A stretch of 64,000 nucleotides of DNA from Psychrobacter sp. P11G3 (GTDB taxonomy: Bacteria > Pseudomonadota > Gammaproteobacteria > Pseudomonadales > Moraxellaceae). The position numbers and the translations under genes were made by a program. A model generated the notes under the pieces. That model was given only the letters and a program-made list of their open reading frames with translations, made no database searches and was not told where the DNA came from. Where the stretch lies: positions 1,240,001 to 1,304,000 of the forward strand of contig NZ_CM003596.1 in assembly GCF_001435845.1 (NCBI RefSeq), written 5' to 3'. This document shows positions 44,808 through 54,939 of this stretch, piece by piece (the stretch's first letter is position 1; each line of letters begins with the position of its first letter).

Positions 44808-45355
44808 AATATTATCCTTAAAAAGTATGGGTAGAAGTAAAAAGTGATAGGTAACAATAAAAATAGTTAAGTTATTTTATACAAGCAAATATTATCATTT
44901 ATTACGCAATACAGCTGTTTATCATAAGGCGTTTTTTATTCACTTAATGTATCTCTTTAGCAAACTATGTGACGCTTGTATGAGGTCGGTAGTAGATTCA
45001 TGACCATGACGCATCGCTCTAATAGACTGGCTAGTAAGAAATATTAGCATTGCATAACAGTACGTTTGATAATATATTATTATCAATAATTAAGTATGCC
45101 ATAACCTATAGGTCGGATTTTAACATGTTATAGTGGCGCTTAACGCTGCTAAAAACGACTGGCTTGTATACTGACTTGTTTACAGATTGTTGTAGACATT
45201 ATCTGTTTTTGGACTTGTTTATAAGGGAAGTGTATAGTTAGGCTAGTTTTGAGGCGATTTACTAAATTTAAATAATTACGATGTCAATGTCTCTATATAA
45301 TAGATTCATTGCATTTTTTATTATTATACGAATCATTAATTATAAGGATTATATT
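44808..45355. promoter_or_regulatory. Divergent regulatory region with palindromes and a fabG promoter
   Basis: This 548-base gap separates the thiolase from the fabG-like gene. TTGATAATA-TAT-TATTATCAA (45066-45086) is a perfect inverted repeat with 9-base arms, suited to a dimeric regulator. TAACATGTTA (45121-45130) is a smaller palindrome. TTGGAC (45209) and TATAGT (45233-45238) with an 18-base gap form a plausible promoter for fabG. A 9-base-arm repeat between divergent fatty acid genes suggests shared control. Confidence 0.5.
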
Positions 45356-46756
45356 ATGTCAGACCGTTACGGTGATTTTGTTCAATCTTCTATTGGCAAA
45401 AAAGTAGCAAAAAACTTAGGTTTGCCGATGCCAACGACGCTTGATCGTTTCGAAAGCGGTGAGCGTTTGGTGCGTGGTAGTGTATTGGTTGGCCGTGCTA
45501 CTGGTGATGACAAGAGTGTCAGTGAGTCGGTTGCCCGTATCCTGTCAGACGTCCATGCCGAAGTATATGTAAATAGTAGCGATGATATCAAAGACGCACT
45601 TGCTGATGCAGGCGTTGAGGCAAAAGCCAACACGGGCGGCGATGATCAATTCAAAGTACTGCTTTTTGATGCCAGTAATATCAGCAATGCTGAACAGCTA
45701 AAAGAGCTTTATGAGTTTTTCCATACAGTTGCACGCCGCGTAGAAAAATCAGGCCGTGTGGTTGTGGTTGGCCGTACGCCAGAAAACATCACTGATATTG
45801 AATCAGCAATGGCTCAACGCTCGCTTGAGGGTTTTGTGAAATCAGTGGGCAAAGAGTTTAAGCGCGGTATCACAGCGCAGCTGATTTATGTTGAAGAAGG
45901 CGCAGAGCAAAACCTAGATTCAACCTTACGCTTTTTTACCTCAGCTCGTTCAGCTTACGTATCAGGACAAGTAGTACGTGTCAGTAAAGGCAGCTCAGTC
46001 GATGTTGACTGGAACCAGCCTTTGGGCGGCAAGACTATGCTGGTGACTGGCGCAAGTCGCGGTATTGGCGAAGCTATCGCTCGGGTATTGGCTCGTGAAG
46101 GGGCGCATGTTATCTGTCTAGATGTACCGCAGCAGCAAGCTGACCTACAAAAAGTTGCTAGCGAAATCAGTGGTTCTGCTTTGACGGTAGATATCACTAG
46201 TGAAGACGCTGGTGCAGAAATCGCTGACGCTGCCCAGAAACGTGGTGGCCTAGATTCAATCATCCATAATGCTGGCGTGACTCGTGATAAGACGTTGGCT
46301 AAGATGGATGAGAAAAAGTGGAACATGGTCATCGATATCAACTTAGGCAGTATCGCTAGATTGAACCGCTACTTGTTAGATAACGATGTATTGAAAGAAA
46401 ACGCACGTATCGTATGTGTATCATCAATTTCAGGTATCGCGGGCAACATGGGTCAGACCAACTATGCCACTTCTAAAGCTGGTGTGATTGGTTTGGTTAA
46501 CGCAACTGCCAAGCAATTAGAAGACAATGCTAAAGGCATGACGATTAATGCAGTCGCTCCTGGTTTCATCGAAACCCAAATGACAGAAGCCATTCCATTT
46601 GCTATTCGTGAAGCTGGTCGCCGCATGAACTCAATGAGCCAAGGCGGCCTGCCAGTAGATGTGGCTGAGACTATCGCATGGTTCGCGTCACCTGCGTCTG
46701 GCGGTCTAAATGGCAACACGATTCGCGTCTGTGGTCAAAGCTTACTTGGTGCATAA
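45356..46756 (+). CDS. Long-form 3-oxoacyl-ACP/CoA reductase (FabG4-like SDR)
   Basis: The 466-residue protein is a double-length FabG: an N-terminal about 210-residue flavodoxin-like region (SDRYGDFVQSSIGKKVAKNL...) and a C-terminal short-chain dehydrogenase with TGASRGIGEAIAR, HNAG, the catalytic Ser (VSSISG) and YATSK (Tyr-x3-Lys). This layout is that of mycobacterial FabG4. It likely reduces 3-oxoacyl-CoA with NADH/NADPH, together with the hydratase 324 bases downstream. The longest frame begins at 45281; the ATG at 45356 with AAGGA 8 bases upstream is preferred. A terminator of moderate strength follows, so the hydratase may also have its own promoter. Confidence 0.9.
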   Translation: MSDRYGDFVQSSIGKKVAKNLGLPMPTTLDRFESGERLVRGSVLVGRATGDDKSVSESVARILSDVHAEVYVNSSDDIKDALADAGVEAKANTGGDDQFKVLLFDASNISNAEQLKELYEFFHTVARRVEKSGRVVVVGRTPENITDIESAMAQRSLEGFVKSVGKEFKRGITAQLIYVEEGAEQNLDSTLRFFTSARSAYVSGQVVRVSKGSSVDVDWNQPLGGKTMLVTGASRGIGEAIARVLAREGAHVICLDVPQQQADLQKVASEISGSALTVDITSEDAGAEIADAAQKRGGLDSIIHNAGVTRDKTLAKMDEKKWNMVIDINLGSIARLNRYLLDNDVLKENARIVCVSSISGIAGNMGQTNYATSKAGVIGLVNATAKQLEDNAKGMTINAVAPGFIETQMTEAIPFAIREAGRRMNSMSQGGLPVDVAETIAWFASPASGGLNGNTIRVCGQSLLGA

Positions 46757-47080
46757 TGTTGATTAATTGATAAGTATATGTGAGAAATAAGGTATAGATA
46801 GAGACAGTAGTTGTATCATATGAGCTATTATTTCTCGTTTGTATCACATATGCTTACGAAATAATCTCTGATAAAGTGTAATAAAGCTGCCCAAGGGTGG
46901 CTTTTTTATGATAAAAACACAAGAACCAATAGCCAAACTATTTTTTGCTGTTAGAGATACTCATGAGGTTGATTAAATTTAATGCTTATTAAATGATTTA
47001 ATAGTAGGCTTTAGTCAATGACTGCAGATTGTCTTTATATACGTTAAAGAACTTGTTCAAGCCACACTTAGGATGTACTT
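46757..47080. other. Intergenic region between the fabG-like and maoC-like genes
   Basis: These 324 bases contain the intrinsic terminator at 46883-46909 and, near the end, the AGGATG ribosome binding site of the hydratase gene. No gene or repeat is seen. A promoter for the hydratase is expected but cannot be placed. Confidence 0.4.
46883..46909 (+). terminator. Intrinsic terminator after the fabG-like gene
   Basis: AAGCTGCCC-AA-GGGTGGCTT, using two G-U pairs, followed by a T-run. Its core resembles the aceEF terminator. Confidence 0.75.
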
Positions 47081-47995
47081 ATGTCAGACAAACATTATGA
47101 TGCGTTGCCAAAAGCGCACACCACTTATGCCAATATTGTCAAAAGCTTATTGCCTATTGGTAATGGCGGCAAGGTTAGTAGAGACCAGTTGCCACAATCT
47201 ACTTACTATGTAGATGACTTGCATATCGATCAAGAAAACCTAGATGACTATCGCAAAATTTGCGGTTTTGCTGATGATGGTAAAGTGCCAGCGACTTACT
47301 TCTCGGTATTGTCACAGACGCTGCAAATGAATATGATGGTCAAAGAGCCATTCCCATTTGCCATGTTAGGTCTTGTTCACGTTGATAATAGCGTCACCCA
47401 GTATCGCCCGATTGGAGAGCGTGAAACGGTAGCAATGTCGGTTACTTTTGATAACCTACGTGATCATGCTCAAGGTCAGCAGTTTGACTTTGTCACTATC
47501 GTAAAGTCAGAAGATGAAGTCATCTGGGAAGGCACGTCAACTTATTTATCACGTAGCAAGAAACCTAGTAGTAAAGATAAAAAGAGCGCGCCGCGTCCAG
47601 TAATGGTCAAGCCTGAAGTAAACGAAGAAGGTGTTCATAGCATTTTTGAAGTGCCAGAAGATATCGGTCGTCGTTATGCCTTTGTCTCAGGCGACTTTAA
47701 CTTGATTCATTTGCATCCACTATCAGCACGCGCGTTTGGTTTCCCTAAAGCGATTGCACACGGTATGTGGTCAAAGGCTAAGTGCCTTGCTCTAATGGGT
47801 GACTTGCCTGATGCTTATACAATTGACGTCTCATTTAAGCTGCCTATCTTTTTACCAGCTGAAGTAGAGCTGATTGCTGAGCCAGTAGCCCAGCTCAAAA
47901 ACGTAGATGATACTTGTGAGTTTGGACTGTATAGCTCTAAAAACAATAAACCGCATTTGGCAGGTGTTGTGACCTTAAAGAGCGACAGCAAGTAG
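47081..47995 (+). CDS. MaoC-like (R)-specific enoyl-CoA hydratase (HtdX type)
   Basis: The 304-residue product is a double-hotdog MaoC dehydratase. The hydratase-2 motif is at about 208-230 in the C-terminal half: YAFVSGDFNLIHLHPLSARA, then FGFPKAIAHGMWSKAK, with the catalytic Asp and His. The N-terminal half is a second, degenerate hotdog. It likely hydrates enoyl-CoA or dehydrates 3-hydroxyacyl-CoA, working with the FabG4-like reductase. It may serve fatty acid elongation, beta-oxidation or hydroxyacyl-CoA supply; phaC is not in the window. AGGAT lies 7 bases before the ATG. The phosphatase gene follows 57 bases later. Confidence 0.88.
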   Translation: MSDKHYDALPKAHTTYANIVKSLLPIGNGGKVSRDQLPQSTYYVDDLHIDQENLDDYRKICGFADDGKVPATYFSVLSQTLQMNMMVKEPFPFAMLGLVHVDNSVTQYRPIGERETVAMSVTFDNLRDHAQGQQFDFVTIVKSEDEVIWEGTSTYLSRSKKPSSKDKKSAPRPVMVKPEVNEEGVHSIFEVPEDIGRRYAFVSGDFNLIHLHPLSARAFGFPKAIAHGMWSKAKCLALMGDLPDAYTIDVSFKLPIFLPAEVELIAEPVAQLKNVDDTCEFGLYSSKNNKPHLAGVVTLKSDSK

Positions 47996-48052
47996 CATAA
48001 ACATCATAAAGCTTCTATTTAACAGCCATATTTAACGTACATATTTATTATT

Positions 48053-48625
48053 ATGACTTCACAAAACATGCCTTCAGAAGAAAACGCGATAGACGTAGAT
48101 CAAACAGATAGCTCGATAGCAACCGATACGGTCGCTGCTAACGATAGCGGCGCTAACATTCATATTAGTACCGATAATGGCGTTGATTTGGCCGATATCT
48201 TTGAGCCTTATTTTCGTCCAGATGCAAACACTATCGTGTGCGGTGCGTTAGATGACGAAAAAGTTGCGGCTTTAGCGAAAGCGGGTGTCGAGCTGGTCAT
48301 CAACTTGCAGCCTGATGACGAGTTGAGCTTTGATGAGGCATCAGCAGTTGAGCAAGCAGGTATGCACTACGAACAGCTGCCTATCAGCGGTGCTAAAGAG
48401 CTAAAGCAGCTTAAGATATTGGCGTTTGATAATGTATTGCGCCAGCACCATGGCAAAAAAGTCGCTATGCACTGTGGGTCGGGTAATAGAGTAGGAGCTG
48501 CAATAGCGCTGCGGGCAGGATGGTTGCGTGGACGTAAAATGGATACAGCGATGGAACGTGGTCGCAGTCATGGTTTGACCAAGCTTGAACAAGAAGTTCA
48601 TAACCGTTTACTAGTACCGCGTTAA
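48053..48625 (+). CDS. Beta-lactamase hydrolase-like protein tyrosine/dual-specificity phosphatase
   Basis: The 190-residue product has an acidic tail of about 45 residues and then a small phosphatase domain (FRPDANTIVCGALDDEKVAA). The P-loop HCGSGNRVGA holds Cys 141 and Arg 146 (the C-x5-R signature), and the general acid region is near DDELSFDE. Proteins of this 'BLH' phosphatase family (TIGR01244-like) act on small molecules or proteins; substrate unknown. It is 57 bases after the hydratase gene, so cotranscription is likely. It lacks a good ribosome binding site. Confidence 0.8.
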   Translation: MTSQNMPSEENAIDVDQTDSSIATDTVAANDSGANIHISTDNGVDLADIFEPYFRPDANTIVCGALDDEKVAALAKAGVELVINLQPDDELSFDEASAVEQAGMHYEQLPISGAKELKQLKILAFDNVLRQHHGKKVAMHCGSGNRVGAAIALRAGWLRGRKMDTAMERGRSHGLTKLEQEVHNRLLVPR

Positions 48626-48700
48626 CTAGATTTGTGGCATTGAATATTAGTGCTGTCTTAGACGTTAGTAAACTTTAAAAATATCATCGAAATAAATAAT

Positions 48701-48732
48701 AAAAAAGGCGACCAATAGGTGGCCTTTTTTAT
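48701..48732 (+). terminator. Intrinsic terminator after the phosphatase gene
   Basis: AAAAAAGGCGACC-AATA-GGTGGCCTTTTTT, with one mismatch or wobble, flanked by A and T runs. Confidence 0.85.
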
Positions 48733-48836
48733 TGGCTCACAATTCATTTATACTGGTTCAAATATTTTATATAGCTTGTGTATTACTATCATCTTAAAAA
48801 TAGAATAATTTATATCACTGGAGCAAGGTAATAATA

Positions 48837-50261
48837 ATGGATCATAATACAGAAAATTCTAATACATCTATAAACGTTGACTTTCAAAACAAATTACAGC
48901 AATTACTGACAGATTTACAGCTTGATGATGCACCTGCTGGCGGGGCTGTGGCCGTGTATCAGGCAGGTCAGTGTATAGCACAAGCCAGCACAGGTATGGC
49001 GCGTCCTAATATGCCGTGGCAGCCCGATACGTTGGCCATTAACTTTTCTACTGGTAAAGGGGTATTGGCAACGTTGGTTCACGTGCTGGTTTCGAAGCAA
49101 CTGCTTGAATATGACAAACCTATTGCCTATTACTGGCCAGAATTTGCTCCAAATGGTAAAGACCAAATGACGTTACGACAAGTCATGTCACATCAGGCCG
49201 ATTTATTTTCGATCCAAAGTATTGATGTTGACAGCGAGACGGTACTCGATTGGGATACGATGTTGCGCCACATTGCAGCGATGCCTATTACTTCTCCCGA
49301 AGATGCGACCAAGTATGACAGCGCTTATAGTGCATTGGTCTACGGTTGGGTATTGGGCGGCGTAGTAGAGGCAGTCACGAATTTATCATTCACTGAAGCA
49401 CTGCGCCAGTATCTAACGGAGCCTCTGGGCATTGCTGACAGCTGCTATTTTGGTGTGCCAGATAGCAAAGTAGATCAGGTGGCAAAATTGGCCAAAGATT
49501 TTGAAGAATCAGAAGATATAAGCTCTCAATTAAAATCGAGACGCCAAAAACCAACCTTAAAAGTAGACTCTCAAGAGACTTTACGTACTTATGCAAGCTT
49601 ACCTAGTTATCATTGCTGGCAACAGAAAATGCTAAATGACAAGCGTGCAGCTGAGATGCAAAGTAGCCTTGATGGAAAGCTAGATAGCTCTGACAATGAT
49701 AACGTACAGCCTGTATTAAATACTGCGCGTATTAATAGCTTATATTTCAATACCAGTCAGCTCAATCTAAAAAACTATAAGGCAGCGCTTATACCTGCTG
49801 GCAAACATGCCCTTGACTATTATAATCGTCAGACACTACAGGCGGTCATTCCAGCGGCAAATGGTGTCGCTTCTGCTAAAGCACTGGCAACGATTTATGC
49901 AATGCTTGCTAATGGCGGTATATGGCAAGGGAAAACACTGATTGATAGTGCTGCTTTTGAGCAGTTATCTACTCCGCAGGTTGAGGGTTTAGATGCGGTT
50001 ATGCCAGCGGCCATGAAATGGCGATTGGGCTACCATAGATTATTCAGCTTGTATGCTAACAACGATGATACGGATAAGAGAATGAGTCCTGCATTATCAG
50101 GATTTGGGCATATGGGATATAACGGATCGGTTGCTTGGTGCGACCCTGAGCGCCAACTGTCATTTGCTTTTATTCATAATTTTGATACCACCATGCTCAA
50201 TGACGTTCGTCAGTTTGCGCTGAAGGAAGCCGTCTTGAGCTGGGTAGAAGAGATACTTTAA
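48837..50261 (+). CDS. Serine hydrolase of the beta-lactamase class C/esterase family
   Basis: The 474-residue protein has the S-x-x-K motif STGK (Ser 71-Lys 74), a Y-x-A/N-like motif in YDSAYSALVYGW (about 165-170) and a third motif HMGYNGS replacing KTG. This pattern fits EstB-type carboxylesterases more than true beta-lactamases. No signal peptide is visible, so it is probably cytoplasmic. A region at about 220-300 with many charged residues interrupts the fold. The ATG follows GGAGCAAGG. It is monocistronic, convergent with the antiporter. Confidence 0.85.
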   Translation: MDHNTENSNTSINVDFQNKLQQLLTDLQLDDAPAGGAVAVYQAGQCIAQASTGMARPNMPWQPDTLAINFSTGKGVLATLVHVLVSKQLLEYDKPIAYYWPEFAPNGKDQMTLRQVMSHQADLFSIQSIDVDSETVLDWDTMLRHIAAMPITSPEDATKYDSAYSALVYGWVLGGVVEAVTNLSFTEALRQYLTEPLGIADSCYFGVPDSKVDQVAKLAKDFEESEDISSQLKSRRQKPTLKVDSQETLRTYASLPSYHCWQQKMLNDKRAAEMQSSLDGKLDSSDNDNVQPVLNTARINSLYFNTSQLNLKNYKAALIPAGKHALDYYNRQTLQAVIPAANGVASAKALATIYAMLANGGIWQGKTLIDSAAFEQLSTPQVEGLDAVMPAAMKWRLGYHRLFSLYANNDDTDKRMSPALSGFGHMGYNGSVAWCDPERQLSFAFIHNFDTTMLNDVRQFALKEAVLSWVEEIL

Positions 50262-50300
50262 TAATGCTAGTTTTGATCGCGAATTTATTTTGTTTTAAAT

Positions 50301-50330
50301 ATAAGCAGCATTAATGTTAATGCTGCTTAT
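50301..50330. terminator. Palindrome ending the antiporter gene (likely bidirectional terminator)
   Basis: ATAAGCAGCATTAA-TG-TTAATGCTGCTTAT is a perfect 30-base palindrome that overlaps the antiporter stop codon (50317-50319) and lies 40 bases after the serine hydrolase. T-rich DNA follows on either side. Confidence 0.65.
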
Positions 50331-51564
50331 TTGGTGTCATTTTAAGCAGTCTTGATGCGCTAAGACCGTGGATAAAGATAGAAGTCAAAATGACAATCGA
50401 ACAGACAATCCACAATTTGAGCGCATCTTCATCTGCGAAGAACCCTTGATTGAGCGCATAGGACAGATAATACAAAGTACCAATACCACGAATACCCAAA
50501 GCCGATATTGCGTATTTCTCGGTATGTGGTAAGTTCAATCCTGATAAAGCAATAAATCCACCAATTGGACGTATAAGTAGTAAGAAGGTAAAGCTGACGA
50601 TATAGACGCGCCATGTCAGCTCGACACCTGCTTGCAACCCTTGACCGAGGAACATACCGAAGATAACCAGCACTAATGACATTAGTAAGCCTTCTGATTG
50701 CTCAGCGAAATCATGCAGTTTTTGATGATAGGTATGCTCACACTCCGAGCGACGAAACGCAAATGCAGCCACAAATACAGCGATAAAGCCATAACTGTGT
50801 ACATACTCTGCAAGTCCATAGGCTAGTAGCGTCAAAGCAATAACCACATAGCCTTGCGAGATGGTAGTCTCACGGGTATGTTTAGAAAACACGACTTTGG
50901 CCAATATTTTACCAACCAATACACCTACCACTACGCCTGCGCCAATCTTCCACAAGACATCATGAGTAAACCACGACCATAGCATCTCGTAAGTAAAGGC
51001 TTTGCCTTCACTGAACGCTTCTGCAATCTTAATCGCTAGGTACACAAACGGAAAAGCCAGGCCATCGTTCAACCCGGCCTCTGACGTTAAAGTAAAGCGC
51101 GGTGTGTCTTCTCCTCCTGTATTGGGAGGTCCCACCTGAATGCTCGAAGCTAACACGGGATCAGTAGGCGCTAACACTGCACCTAATAAAATAGCTGCAC
51201 CAAGGCTCAAACCAAACGCGTAATACCCCAAGACTGCCATCGCAAAAATACCAATAGGCATGGTAATGAGTAGCAGTCTTACTGTTGGTCGCCACAATCG
51301 CCAAGACAACTCTGTGTCGATTTTAATACCAGCACCAACCAATGAGACCAATACAACAATCTCAGTCAGTTTTTCGATGAGTAAACCGTTATCAAGTGGG
51401 TCTAAAAAGGACAAAGACGTCCACCAGTAGCCCATCATCAGACCGAAGCTGACTTGGAGCATCGGTAATGAGATAGAGGTGCGCTTAAAAATAACAGGAA
51501 ACAATGCCCCGAGTAAAAAGGCAATCCCGCAGATTAATAAGAATAAGTTATATTTTTCAATCAT
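50317..51564 (-). CDS. CPA1 family cation:proton antiporter (NhaP-like)
   Basis: The 415-residue product has about 12 hydrophobic helices. It contains the conserved acidic helix (LGAVLAPTDPVLASSIQ) and the EAGLNDGLAFPF motif (Asn-Asp pair) expected in electroneutral CPA1 Na+/H+ or K+/H+ antiporters. A mid-protein cytoplasmic loop reads RRSECEHTYHQKLHDFAEQS. The role is inner membrane pH and cation balance. No accessory subunit is adjacent. The start codon lacks a clear ribosome binding site. Confidence 0.9.
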   Translation of the reverse strand: MIEKYNLFLLICGIAFLLGALFPVIFKRTSISLPMLQVSFGLMMGYWWTSLSFLDPLDNGLLIEKLTEIVVLVSLVGAGIKIDTELSWRLWRPTVRLLLITMPIGIFAMAVLGYYAFGLSLGAAILLGAVLAPTDPVLASSIQVGPPNTGGEDTPRFTLTSEAGLNDGLAFPFVYLAIKIAEAFSEGKAFTYEMLWSWFTHDVLWKIGAGVVVGVLVGKILAKVVFSKHTRETTISQGYVVIALTLLAYGLAEYVHSYGFIAVFVAAFAFRRSECEHTYHQKLHDFAEQSEGLLMSLVLVIFGMFLGQGLQAGVELTWRVYIVSFTFLLLIRPIGGFIALSGLNLPHTEKYAISALGIRGIGTLYYLSYALNQGFFADEDALKLWIVCSIVILTSIFIHGLSASRLLKMTPNKQH

Positions 51565-51743
51565 AAGGTTTACGCACGTCGTTATGTTTTAAGGGTCGAT
51601 TTTAAGAGGGTAATTTTAGATATTGATGATAATTCACAGCAATAGTTGATAGTCAGTCACTGATACTCTTTATCATGACGTCAAAATAAAATAATTACCG
51701 CAAAAAATAGTTATCAAAATGACAGCTACGTTGTTTTTTGGTG

Positions 51744-51770
51744 AAAAAAAAGCCTGCATTGCGCAGGCTT
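51744..51770 (-). terminator. Intrinsic terminator of ilvD
   Basis: On the minus strand AAGCCTGCGC-AAT-GCAGGCTT is followed by a run of T, just after the ilvD stop codon. Confidence 0.9.
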
Positions 51771-51814
51771 AATATATTCTTATCAGTATGTTTGAAGCGT
51801 TGATAGCTTACAGA

Positions 51815-53701
51815 CTAGCGCTCGACTTGGCTCACGTCACGTACGGCACCAGTATCAGCGCTGGTAGTCATAGCCGCATAAGCACGTAATGCTGGCGAGA
51901 CATGACGGTCACGGTTGACAGGTTTCCATGCATCACGTCCACGCGCTTCCATAGCTTCTCGGCGAGCAGCTAAGTCTGCATCGCTTACTTGCATGTTGAT
52001 GGTACGATTTGGGATATCGATATGAATACTATCGCCTTCTTCGACCAAACCAATCGCCCCACCTTCAGCAGCTTCTGGGCTAGCATGACCAATTGATAGA
52101 CCTGATGTACCACCAGAGAAGCGACCATCTGTCAGTAGGGCGCATTCTTTGCCCAATCCTTTTGACTTTAGATAAGTCGTTGGGTACAGCATCTCTTGCA
52201 TACCAGGGCCGCCTTTAGGGCCTTCGTAGCGAATGATGACGACATCGCCTGCAACGATTTGATCAGCCAATACCGCAGCAACCGCATCATCTTGTGATTC
52301 AAATAGACGCGCTCGACCAGTAAAGGTCAAGATGCTTTCGTCAACGCCTGCGGTTTTGACCACGCAGCCGCGCTCGGCGATATTGCCATATAGTACGGCT
52401 AAGCCGCCATCTGTAGAGTAGGCGTGTTTGGCACTACGGATACAGCCTGACTCACGGTTGACGTCGAGGTTTGACCACTCTTTTGATTGTGAGAATGCCT
52501 CTGTAGTACGTACGCCACCAGGTGCTGCAAGGAAGCGTGCGCGAGCTTCATGATTGTCAGGGTTCATGATGTCCCACTTATCAATCGCCTCTTTCATCGT
52601 GGCGCTATGGATCGTTGGTACATCAGTTTTTAGTAATTCAGCGCGATCAAGCTCAGCGAGTAATGCAAAGACACCGCCAGCACGATGCACGTCTTCCATA
52701 TGGTATTTCTGTGAGGCAGGGGCTACTTTTGCTAGACAAGGCACACCGCGACTCAAACGGTCAATATCAGCCATCTTAAAATCGATCTCTGCTTCATTGG
52801 CAGCAGCAAGTAAATGCAAGATAGTATTGGTCGAACCGCCCATGGCGATATCTAAGCTCATAGCATTTTCAAAAGCAGCTTTGGTAGCGATAGAGCGTGG
52901 TAGCACAGAGTCATCATCTTGCTCGTAGCGACGCTTGGCTAATGAGACGATTGTACGACCCGCTTCTAAGAATAGCTCGCGGCGCAATGAGTGAGTAGCT
53001 AGTAGTGAGCCGTTACCTGGTAGTGCTAGGCCTAAAGCTTCGGTCAAGCAGTTCATCGAGTTGGCGGTAAACATACCAGAGCACGAACCACAAGTAGGGC
53101 AGGCTGAGGCTTCGATAGCGGCGACGTCTTCATCACTGATGCTATCATCAGCAGCATCCATCATGGCATCGACAAGGTCAAGTTTGCGAACAGCGCTACT
53201 GTCACTACTATCGGTATTGTGGCTCTTACCAACGGTACTGGCTAAGATTTTGCCTGCTTCCATTGGCCCACCTGAGATAAATACCACTGGAATGTTAAGG
53301 CGCATGGCGGCCATCAACATACCCGGAGTGATTTTGTCACAGTTAGAAATACAAACTAGCGCATCTGCACAGTGGGCATTGACCATATACTCGACAGAAT
53401 CAGCGATCAAATCACGACTTGGTAGCGAGTACAACATACCGCTATGGCCCATCGCAATACCATCATCGACCGCAATGGTATTGAACTCTTTTGCAACGCC
53501 GCCTGCTTGCTCAATCTCACGGGCGACCAGTTGTCCAAGGTCTTTTAGATGCACATGGCCGGGTACAAACTGGGTAAAAGAGTTAGCAATCGCAATGATT
53601 GGCTTGCCAAAGTCGCCGTCAGTCATGCCGGTTGCACGCCATAATGCGCGCGCGCCTGCCATATTACGACCGCCGGTAGAAGTTTTTGAGCGATAATCCA
53701 T
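51815..53701 (-). CDS. ilvD: Dihydroxy-acid dehydratase
   Basis: IlvD makes the 2-oxo acids leading to valine, leucine and isoleucine, using a Fe-S cluster. The 628-residue product starts [20 protein letters not shown]. It has the cluster cysteines in [15 protein letters not shown] and [19 protein letters not shown], the [15 protein letters not shown]-terminal motif and the [14 protein letters not shown] segment. The frame is open to 53743, but the ATG at 53701 follows AGGAATATCAC and matches the family start. It is a single gene with its own terminator; no other ilv genes are nearby. Confidence 0.96.
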   Translation of the reverse strand: MDYRSKTSTGGRNMAGARALWRATGMTDGDFGKPIIAIANSFTQFVPGHVHLKDLGQLVAREIEQAGGVAKEFNTIAVDDGIAMGHSGMLYSLPSRDLIADSVEYMVNAHCADALVCISNCDKITPGMLMAAMRLNIPVVFISGGPMEAGKILASTVGKSHNTDSSDSSAVRKLDLVDAMMDAADDSISDEDVAAIEASACPTCGSCSGMFTANSMNCLTEALGLALPGNGSLLATHSLRRELFLEAGRTIVSLAKRRYEQDDDSVLPRSIATKAAFENAMSLDIAMGGSTNTILHLLAAANEAEIDFKMADIDRLSRGVPCLAKVAPASQKYHMEDVHRAGGVFALLAELDRAELLKTDVPTIHSATMKEAIDKWDIMNPDNHEARARFLAAPGGVRTTEAFSQSKEWSNLDVNRESGCIRSAKHAYSTDGGLAVLYGNIAERGCVVKTAGVDESILTFTGRARLFESQDDAVAAVLADQIVAGDVVIIRYEGPKGGPGMQEMLYPTTYLKSKGLGKECALLTDGRFSGGTSGLSIGHASPEAAEGGAIGLVEEGDSIHIDIPNRTINMQVSDADLAARREAMEARGRDAWKPVNRDRHVSPALRAYAAMTTSADTGAVRDVSQVER

Positions 53702-53922
53702 GTGATATTCCTTACAAATAGGCGGGGTTATAAAAATGTGCACCCTCAGTTTTAATAGGGATAGTGTGCTTTTTATAGAGAGTGAGTACTAGTGAATAAT
53801 ACTAATTCGTTACCATACCATTAGATATGAATAACTAAAAACATTATGCTAATAACAGTGAATTAATAATAACGAATTAATAATCAAAAGCGATGAGCAA
53901 AAAAAACAGTTATTTAAAATAT

Positions 53923-54741
53923 CTATTCAATACGTTCTAATATGGCTTTATCAAACCAAGGAAGATCAGCTTTGTCTGCTTCTAATTTCACAATGGCTGC
54001 AAGCGCATGAGTAGCCAGTAGCTGTTGATAATCGCCACTAGCGTCAATCGTCAACAGTGACTCGGCAGGTAGTGCTTGCGTATTGGGGTTTTGCTCGTCA
54101 ATACTAATTAATATTTGCTTATTATTTTTATAAAGGACGTCTACGCGACCAAAAAACTGCCATTCTTTGAACGCTGCTGTAATTGCATCTGCAGCATCCT
54201 TGGTATATACCTGCTGCGTCTCTTTACCCGTATTGGTCCAATGTAGCCGTACAGCCAACTGCAATGCCTCACTAAATACTACCAACGAGCCGATAATTTT
54301 CACATGCCAAGGACTGGTCAGCAGCTCCTCGTCAATACCAATTAATTTGGCAGCCTCATGAGCCGACATGGGTGTATTGAATTGAAGCAGTAACTCAGGA
54401 GTGAGCGGGTGCGTTTGTTTGATCGCATCATCTAAACTGTCATAGTGATACAAAAAAGGCAATGGCAAATCTTGCGTGACAGTCTTCTTTATAATTTTAC
54501 AATTGTGTATCTGCCAGCTGATGGCTTTATCAGTTAGTGCTTCTGCTAATATGATAGCGCTTGGATCGATGGTTTGAGTACTATTGTTAGGCTCAGTACT
54601 AAGTTGCTCTAAGCCAGTACTATCAGGCACAGAGACATTTGATCCAGACGTTTGGGCATTGTCATTGAGTGTTGAAGACGGGTCGCCGTTATCTAGGCTA
54701 TCTGATCTATTGGTTGGCAAAGTAGGCAAATCCATAAACAT
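53923..54741 (-). CDS. Conserved hypothetical protein, acidic N-terminus
   Basis: The 272-residue product is not recognised. The first about 60 residues are low in complexity and acidic. The rest has a mixed alpha/beta pattern, with FLYHYDSLDDAI and EWQFFGRVDVLYKNNKQILI suggesting a small globular domain. There is no signal peptide or clear membrane helix, although SLVVFSEALQLAV is hydrophobic. It is transcribed toward ilvD and divergent from the unknown membrane protein, and may be co-regulated with neither. Start codon evidence is weak (two ATG two codons apart). Confidence 0.65.
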   Translation of the reverse strand: MFMDLPTLPTNRSDSLDNGDPSSTLNDNAQTSGSNVSVPDSTGLEQLSTEPNNSTQTIDPSAIILAEALTDKAISWQIHNCKIIKKTVTQDLPLPFLYHYDSLDDAIKQTHPLTPELLLQFNTPMSAHEAAKLIGIDEELLTSPWHVKIIGSLVVFSEALQLAVRLHWTNTGKETQQVYTKDAADAITAAFKEWQFFGRVDVLYKNNKQILISIDEQNPNTQALPAESLLTIDASGDYQQLLATHALAAIVKLEADKADLPWFDKAILERIE

Positions 54742-54939
54742 AGCGTTGTTAAAATAGAGGGCTAATATAACATTTTAAGGGCATGGCCCGCCAATAAATT
54801 AGTGGGATAAGATGGTAGTTTATACGTATAAAATAATATCTTTAGTTGAATGACTTATTATAAATTAATCGTATTTTGTCTATTAAAATAATCTAAAATA
54901 TAGTCGATAATTTATATGGAAATATAAGCAAAGGAATTA

